A DNA stretch of 8,483 nt from positions 1 through 8,483 of the forward strand of contig QNAJ01000049.1 of the NCBI GenBank assembly GCA_003641465.1. Reading direction: 5' to 3'. The DNA comes from Verrucomicrobiota bacterium. Lineage in GTDB: Bacteria; Verrucomicrobiota; Kiritimatiellia; B70-G9. Below are positions 5,848 through 8,483 of the stretch, piece after piece. Numbering within the stretch: the stretch's first letter is position 1; the number at the start of each line of letters is the position of its first letter. The position numbers and the translations under genes were made by a program. Under the pieces are notes generated by a model. That model worked only from the letters and a program-made list of their open reading frames with translations, was not told the origin of the DNA and searched no databases.

Positions 5848-6069
5848 ATGCCGCTGTTTGAGTTTACCTGCCGTATGTGCGGGAAGCGCTTCGAGCTGCT
5901 CCTGCGGTCACGGAGCGAGAAGGCCCGCTGCCCCGAGTGCGGCTCGACCAGGGTTGAACGACAATTCTCCGGGTTTTTCTCACGGGTTTCCGGCAACCAA
6001 GGGGGCGCTTCTTCTCCCTGCTCCGGATGCACGGCGACATCGTGTTCTTCCTGCTCGGTCCGCAGGTAG
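5848..6069 (+). CDS. FmdB-family small zinc-ribbon protein
   Basis: The 73-residue protein has the layout of FmdB-type proteins: MPLFEFTCRMCGKRFELLL, then CPECGSTRVERQFSGF. Cys8, Cys11, Cys28 and Cys31 make two CxxC knuckles for one zinc ion. A Gly/Ser-rich tail carries a second pair, CSGC (58-61) and CSSC (66-69), also common in family members. FmdB was named as a putative regulator next to formamidase/amidase genes; most relatives have no proven function, so regulation is only a suggestion. The start is well supported by AAGGGGA 7 bases upstream and a good promoter. The gene is monocistronic and convergent with the long fusion gene, with 25 bases between the stops and no clear terminator hairpin. 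It is short but convincing, and family assignment is firm. Confidence 0.9.
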   Translation: MPLFEFTCRMCGKRFELLLRSRSEKARCPECGSTRVERQFSGFFSRVSGNQGGASSPCSGCTATSCSSCSVRR

Positions 6070-6094
6070 AAGCCGGGGCGGCGGTAAAAGACAA

Positions 6095-8483
6095 CTACCA
6101 GCGAAGCGCCCGGAAAAAGGCGGTACCTGAGGATCCCGGCGTCTCGTTCCGATTGGTCTTCTCGCAGGTAGTCATGAAATCTTCCAGCCGCGTCCAGGTA
6201 CCGTCCAAGGCTCCGTCAGCACGCTCGACTCCGGTATAGAAACCGGGAACCAGGCGATCTATTTCGAGAACACACGTACCGTTGCTCATGGCTATGCCGG
6301 TTATCTCGGGAGGCAGATCAAAGCTTTCCGCATAGAATAGATATGCTTTCGGCGAATATTCCTGGGCAATCCCCATCAATCCGTACTTCTCGCTGAGTGC
6401 AGCGGTCGTACCGAAGTTCGACCCCGGTTCCGCATCGCCACCGTCTATCCGTGCCAGCAGGACCCAGTTGGTATCCGCCGACAATCGGTAGATATAGCCC
6501 CAGCCCTCTCCGGGCGCTCCCACCATGATATACGGCCATGCAATGGCGACGGCGCAGCCGTAGTATCCGGTGCCCTGCGGCTGAGGCGAATACAGCGTCT
6601 GCCATGGCACCCACGTCGAAGCCACCCGGCGGAAAATGTGCACGGCGCCGAACTGATCGCCGATCTGAAGCCCGTAGTGCGGCTCGCCGACCACACACCA
6701 GTCGCGGTCTATGCCTACCGAAGCCCCGAACTCTCCCAGTTCACTGGGATTGGTTGAAGTAATGGGAGCCGGCGATTCCAGTGTCCAGCTAGCACCGTCC
6801 CGGCGATAGATGTAGGCCGTGCCTGCACCCATATTGGTTCCTACTGTCTCATTGGGGGAGCCGATGATCACCCGTGTACCGTCATAGTCCAGGGCACGCC
6901 CGAACCGTGCTGAAGAAGCGGTCCCCGTGAGGGTGGTCGCCAATGTCCAGTTGGTGCCCGATCGGCTGAATATGTCCACCACACCACGACCCGCGTCAGG
7001 CGCCCCCACCAGCGCATAATCCCCATCCGTTCCCACGGCTGCTCCCAGGGAGGCATTTGCCCCAAGGTTGGTATCGAGCAGCTTGGCCTGCTCCACCCAG
7101 TTGGAACCCGGGCCGGTGAAAAGCAGAGTAAAGACGTAGGCGGCGCCGGAATCCTCCCCCAGCTCATCATCACCCGGCGCACCGACCAAAGCGTACTGTC
7201 CGCAGAGGTCAACGGCGGCACCGAACTGTTGACTGTTAGTGGCATCCGAGGGGATCAGCTCCTGAAACACGGGCCACCAGGTGCCATTGTAGGCAAATAC
7301 CCCGACATAGCCGAAGTCGTTGCTGCCGCCATAACGCCCGCCCACCAGGACCATATCCCCGTCCACCGCCAGTCCGGACCCGATGTAGCGGATCTGCACA
7401 GTGTTAGTGGGGATCAATTCACTTTGCCGATTCCGGTCATTCAGCGAAACGACATGTAACGAGCCGGCGTTCCCCAGCAGGCTGTCATCGCTGGGACATC
7501 CCGCAACCAGCCAGTCAGGATCTACTGCCACACTGGTTCCGCTGACGTCCCAGTCACTGTTGCCGACGCGTATCTGCTTTACCCAGCCGGTTCCGTTTCT
7601 CTGGAAGAGTATGGCGTAGGAGTCGCCTCCCACGAAGAGGTACTCACCATGCAGACAGCCGCTGTCGCCATAGAATCCAACTCCTGGTCCCGTCCGTGGG
7701 TGGACGTCCTCCACCATACCTGCCATAACCCAATTGGTGCCTTCACGATGATACACGTAGGCACCGTTCTGCTCGTGGTCCGTACCCACCACCGCATATT
7801 CCCCGTCAATATCCACCCACTGGCCGAAGAAGTCCGTGTCGGGGGCGCTGGAGGATGCATAGAGCACAACCTCCGGATAGCCCGCTATTTCCACATCCTT
7901 CTTCAGCGGTGCGGTTTGATAGACGAGGATGTCCCGCCTCGATGCAAGCGGGCGCTGGTCGGCGGGTATGGTGAAGAGCGGATGACCGTAGAGGGTCATA
8001 ACGGGGTCTCGCGGGTCGTATGTGTATTCGTCGCGCGATTGATTTTTCGGCGCGGTGCGGAGCAGCTTTCCGTCGCCCCTGGGCGTATTCGCATGACCGC
8101 CGCTGGTGAGGTAAAGCGACAGCGTGCCCTTCGGCGCGGGCGGCCATGTGTCGCTGCAACGCCAGTAGTTCGCGCCCATCACGAAGTATTTCACGGGCGG
8201 CTCGTCGGCGATGCCGTTGTCTATTCCCTTCAGCCAGTAATCGAACCATCTCACCATGAGCGCGGGTATGTTCAACCTCGCCGCAGCCCCGAAGTCGATT
8301 TCCCCCACCTTTTGCTGACCCAGAGTGGAGTGCCCCCACGGACCGATGATGAGCTTCTGATTCTCGCGGGCGAGGCTCGTCCTGCCGTTCCTGACCATTC
8401 CCGTGAAGTGGTCAAGGCAGCCATTGCAGTGGTCGTACCAGCCGGAAATGTGGAAGTTGGGAACCTCGATTTCGGGATGGAGC
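6095..8483 (-). CDS. Chimeric protein: CocE/X-Pro dipeptidyl-peptidase-type hydrolase fragment joined to FG-GAP repeats (5' end beyond window)
   Basis: The frame is open from the right edge (first full codon at 8482) to the TAG at 6095, 795 codons plus stop. The ATG at 8398 is internal, because 28 coherent residues precede it. The N-terminal ~218 residues match a CocE/NonD hydrolase: SGWYD (Asp codon 8432-8434) and IIGPWGH (His codon 8330-8332) are the family's triad Asp and His, and the nucleophile Ser lies outside the window. DQRPL, RRDILVYQTAPLKKDVEIAG and LYASSSAPDTDF then open the C-terminal jelly roll, which stops after a few strands. At base ~7830 the frame passes into ten FG-GAP-like units (e.g. 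QFGAAVDLCGQYALVGAPGD). The last ~75 residues form the VERADG...W...AFFRALRW domain seen in PVC-group secreted proteins. CocE members cleave esters or amides; FG-GAP proteins are usually exported and bind ligands or surfaces. The hydrolase side is cut in mid-domain and the FG-GAP side lacks its own signal peptide, so this may be a recombination or assembly chimera. Domain calls are firm; a functional single protein is uncertain. Confidence 0.85.
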   Translation of the reverse strand, partial: LHPEIEVPNFHISGWYDHCNGCLDHFTGMVRNGRTSLARENQKLIIGPWGHSTLGQQKVGEIDFGAAARLNIPALMVRWFDYWLKGIDNGIADEPPVKYFVMGANYWRCSDTWPPAPKGTLSLYLTSGGHANTPRGDGKLLRTAPKNQSRDEYTYDPRDPVMTLYGHPLFTIPADQRPLASRRDILVYQTAPLKKDVEIAGYPEVVLYASSSAPDTDFFGQWVDIDGEYAVVGTDHEQNGAYVYHREGTNWVMAGMVEDVHPRTGPGVGFYGDSGCLHGEYLFVGGDSYAILFQRNGTGWVKQIRVGNSDWDVSGTSVAVDPDWLVAGCPSDDSLLGNAGSLHVVSLNDRNRQSELIPTNTVQIRYIGSGLAVDGDMVLVGGRYGGSNDFGYVGVFAYNGTWWPVFQELIPSDATNSQQFGAAVDLCGQYALVGAPGDDELGEDSGAAYVFTLLFTGPGSNWVEQAKLLDTNLGANASLGAAVGTDGDYALVGAPDAGRGVVDIFSRSGTNWTLATTLTGTASSARFGRALDYDGTRVIIGSPNETVGTNMGAGTAYIYRRDGASWTLESPAPITSTNPSELGEFGASVGIDRDWCVVGEPHYGLQIGDQFGAVHIFRRVASTWVPWQTLYSPQPQGTGYYGCAVAIAWPYIMVGAPGEGWGYIYRLSADTNWVLLARIDGGDAEPGSNFGTTAALSEKYGLMGIAQEYSPKAYLFYAESFDLPPEITGIAMSNGTCVLEIDRLVPGFYTGVERADGALDGTWTRLEDFMTTCEKTNRNETPGSSGTAFFRALRW
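6098..6322 (-). other. PVC-type C-terminal domain of the fusion protein
   Basis: Residues 693-767, counted from the ATG at 8398, read LPPEITGIAMSNGT, then LVPGFYTGVERADGALDGTW, and end in GTAFFRALRW. This matches a short beta-rich ending (strand, GxxYxVERS-like strand, Trp, then a final FYRV-like strand) that I know from secreted proteins of Verrucomicrobia, Kiritimatiellota and relatives. It is the main hint to the host group. No transmembrane sorting signal or LPXTG-like motif follows; the protein simply ends. The taxonomic reading is from memory and moderate in certainty. Confidence 0.5.
6329..7828 (-). repeat. Ten FG-GAP-like propeller repeats inside the fusion gene
   Basis: Counting from the ATG at 8398, units start at residues 191, 242, 285, 338, 391, 450, 498, 556, 612 and 661, spaced 43-59 residues apart. 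The core of a unit is FG-x-x-V-x-x-D-G-x-Y-A-x-V-G-A-P, followed by G-x-A-Y-V-F and a W-containing strand (TNWV, TNWT, ASWTL). The clearest are 391-422 and 450-476; units 2, 3 and 4 have lost parts of the FG and GAP motifs. The pattern fits the FG-GAP_2-type repeat (integrin alpha-like propeller). Classical propellers have seven blades, so ten units would mean more than one propeller or a different closure. Confidence 0.8.

Noticed and set aside
7806..8339. 177-codon minus-strand frame
   Set aside because: It is a frame-shifted shadow of the hydrolase part of the fusion gene, whose own frame carries family motifs throughout.
8396..8398. ATG at 8398 as the true start of the fusion gene
   Set aside because: The frame stays open to the window edge, and the 28 upstream residues include the conserved SGWYD with the family's catalytic Asp, so the ATG is internal.

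Overview
The window is chromosomal DNA from a GC-rich bacterium (roughly 60% GC by eye). It reads as an ordinary housekeeping neighbourhood with one striking exception at its right end. The best clue to the host is the last ~75 residues of the right-hand protein. They have the shape of the C-terminal domain (SNGT...VERADG...W...AFFRALRW) that I associate with secreted proteins of the Planctomycetes-Verrucomicrobia-Kiritimatiellota-Lentisphaerae group. An anaerobic or microaerobic lifestyle would fit the [4Fe-4S]-type dihydroxy-acid dehydratase. Both points are inference; no rRNA or other phylogenetic marker is present.

Layout, left to right. (1) Bases 1-1631, minus strand: ilvD (branched-chain amino acid synthesis), lacking only its last few codons at the window edge. 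(2) A 68-base divergent promoter region. (3) Bases 1700-2338, plus strand: a single-pass membrane-anchored protein with a PsbP/DcrB-like outer domain. (4) Bases 2361-2765, minus strand, convergent with it: nikR, the nickel-responsive repressor, with all four nickel ligands. (5) Bases 2766-3117: about 350 bases without a gene, holding tandem hairpins and an operator-like dyad upstream of nikR. (6) Bases 3118-5190, minus strand: a 690-residue multi-pass GT-C-type glycosyltransferase-like protein. (7) Bases 5250-5325, minus strand: tRNA-Thr(CGT) with encoded CCA and a good sigma70-type promoter. (8) Bases 5396-5802: a non-coding stretch with a cluster of short palindromic repeats (~22-base units). 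(9) Bases 5848-6069, plus strand: a small FmdB-type zinc-ribbon protein with its own promoter. (10) Bases 6095 to the right edge, minus strand: a chimeric open frame. It starts as a CocE/X-Pro dipeptidyl-peptidase family hydrolase, switches in mid-domain to ten FG-GAP-like propeller repeats, and ends in the PVC-type C-terminal domain.

The genes do not form one pathway or operon. Strands alternate and most units look separately transcribed; only the tRNA and the glycosyltransferase-like gene could share a transcript. The item most worth a second look is the in-frame hydrolase/FG-GAP junction near base 7830. It is either a genuine novel fusion or a chimera produced by recombination or by assembly. 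Next are the palindromic repeat cluster and the structured region upstream of nikR. I saw no CRISPR array, insertion sequence or phage gene.
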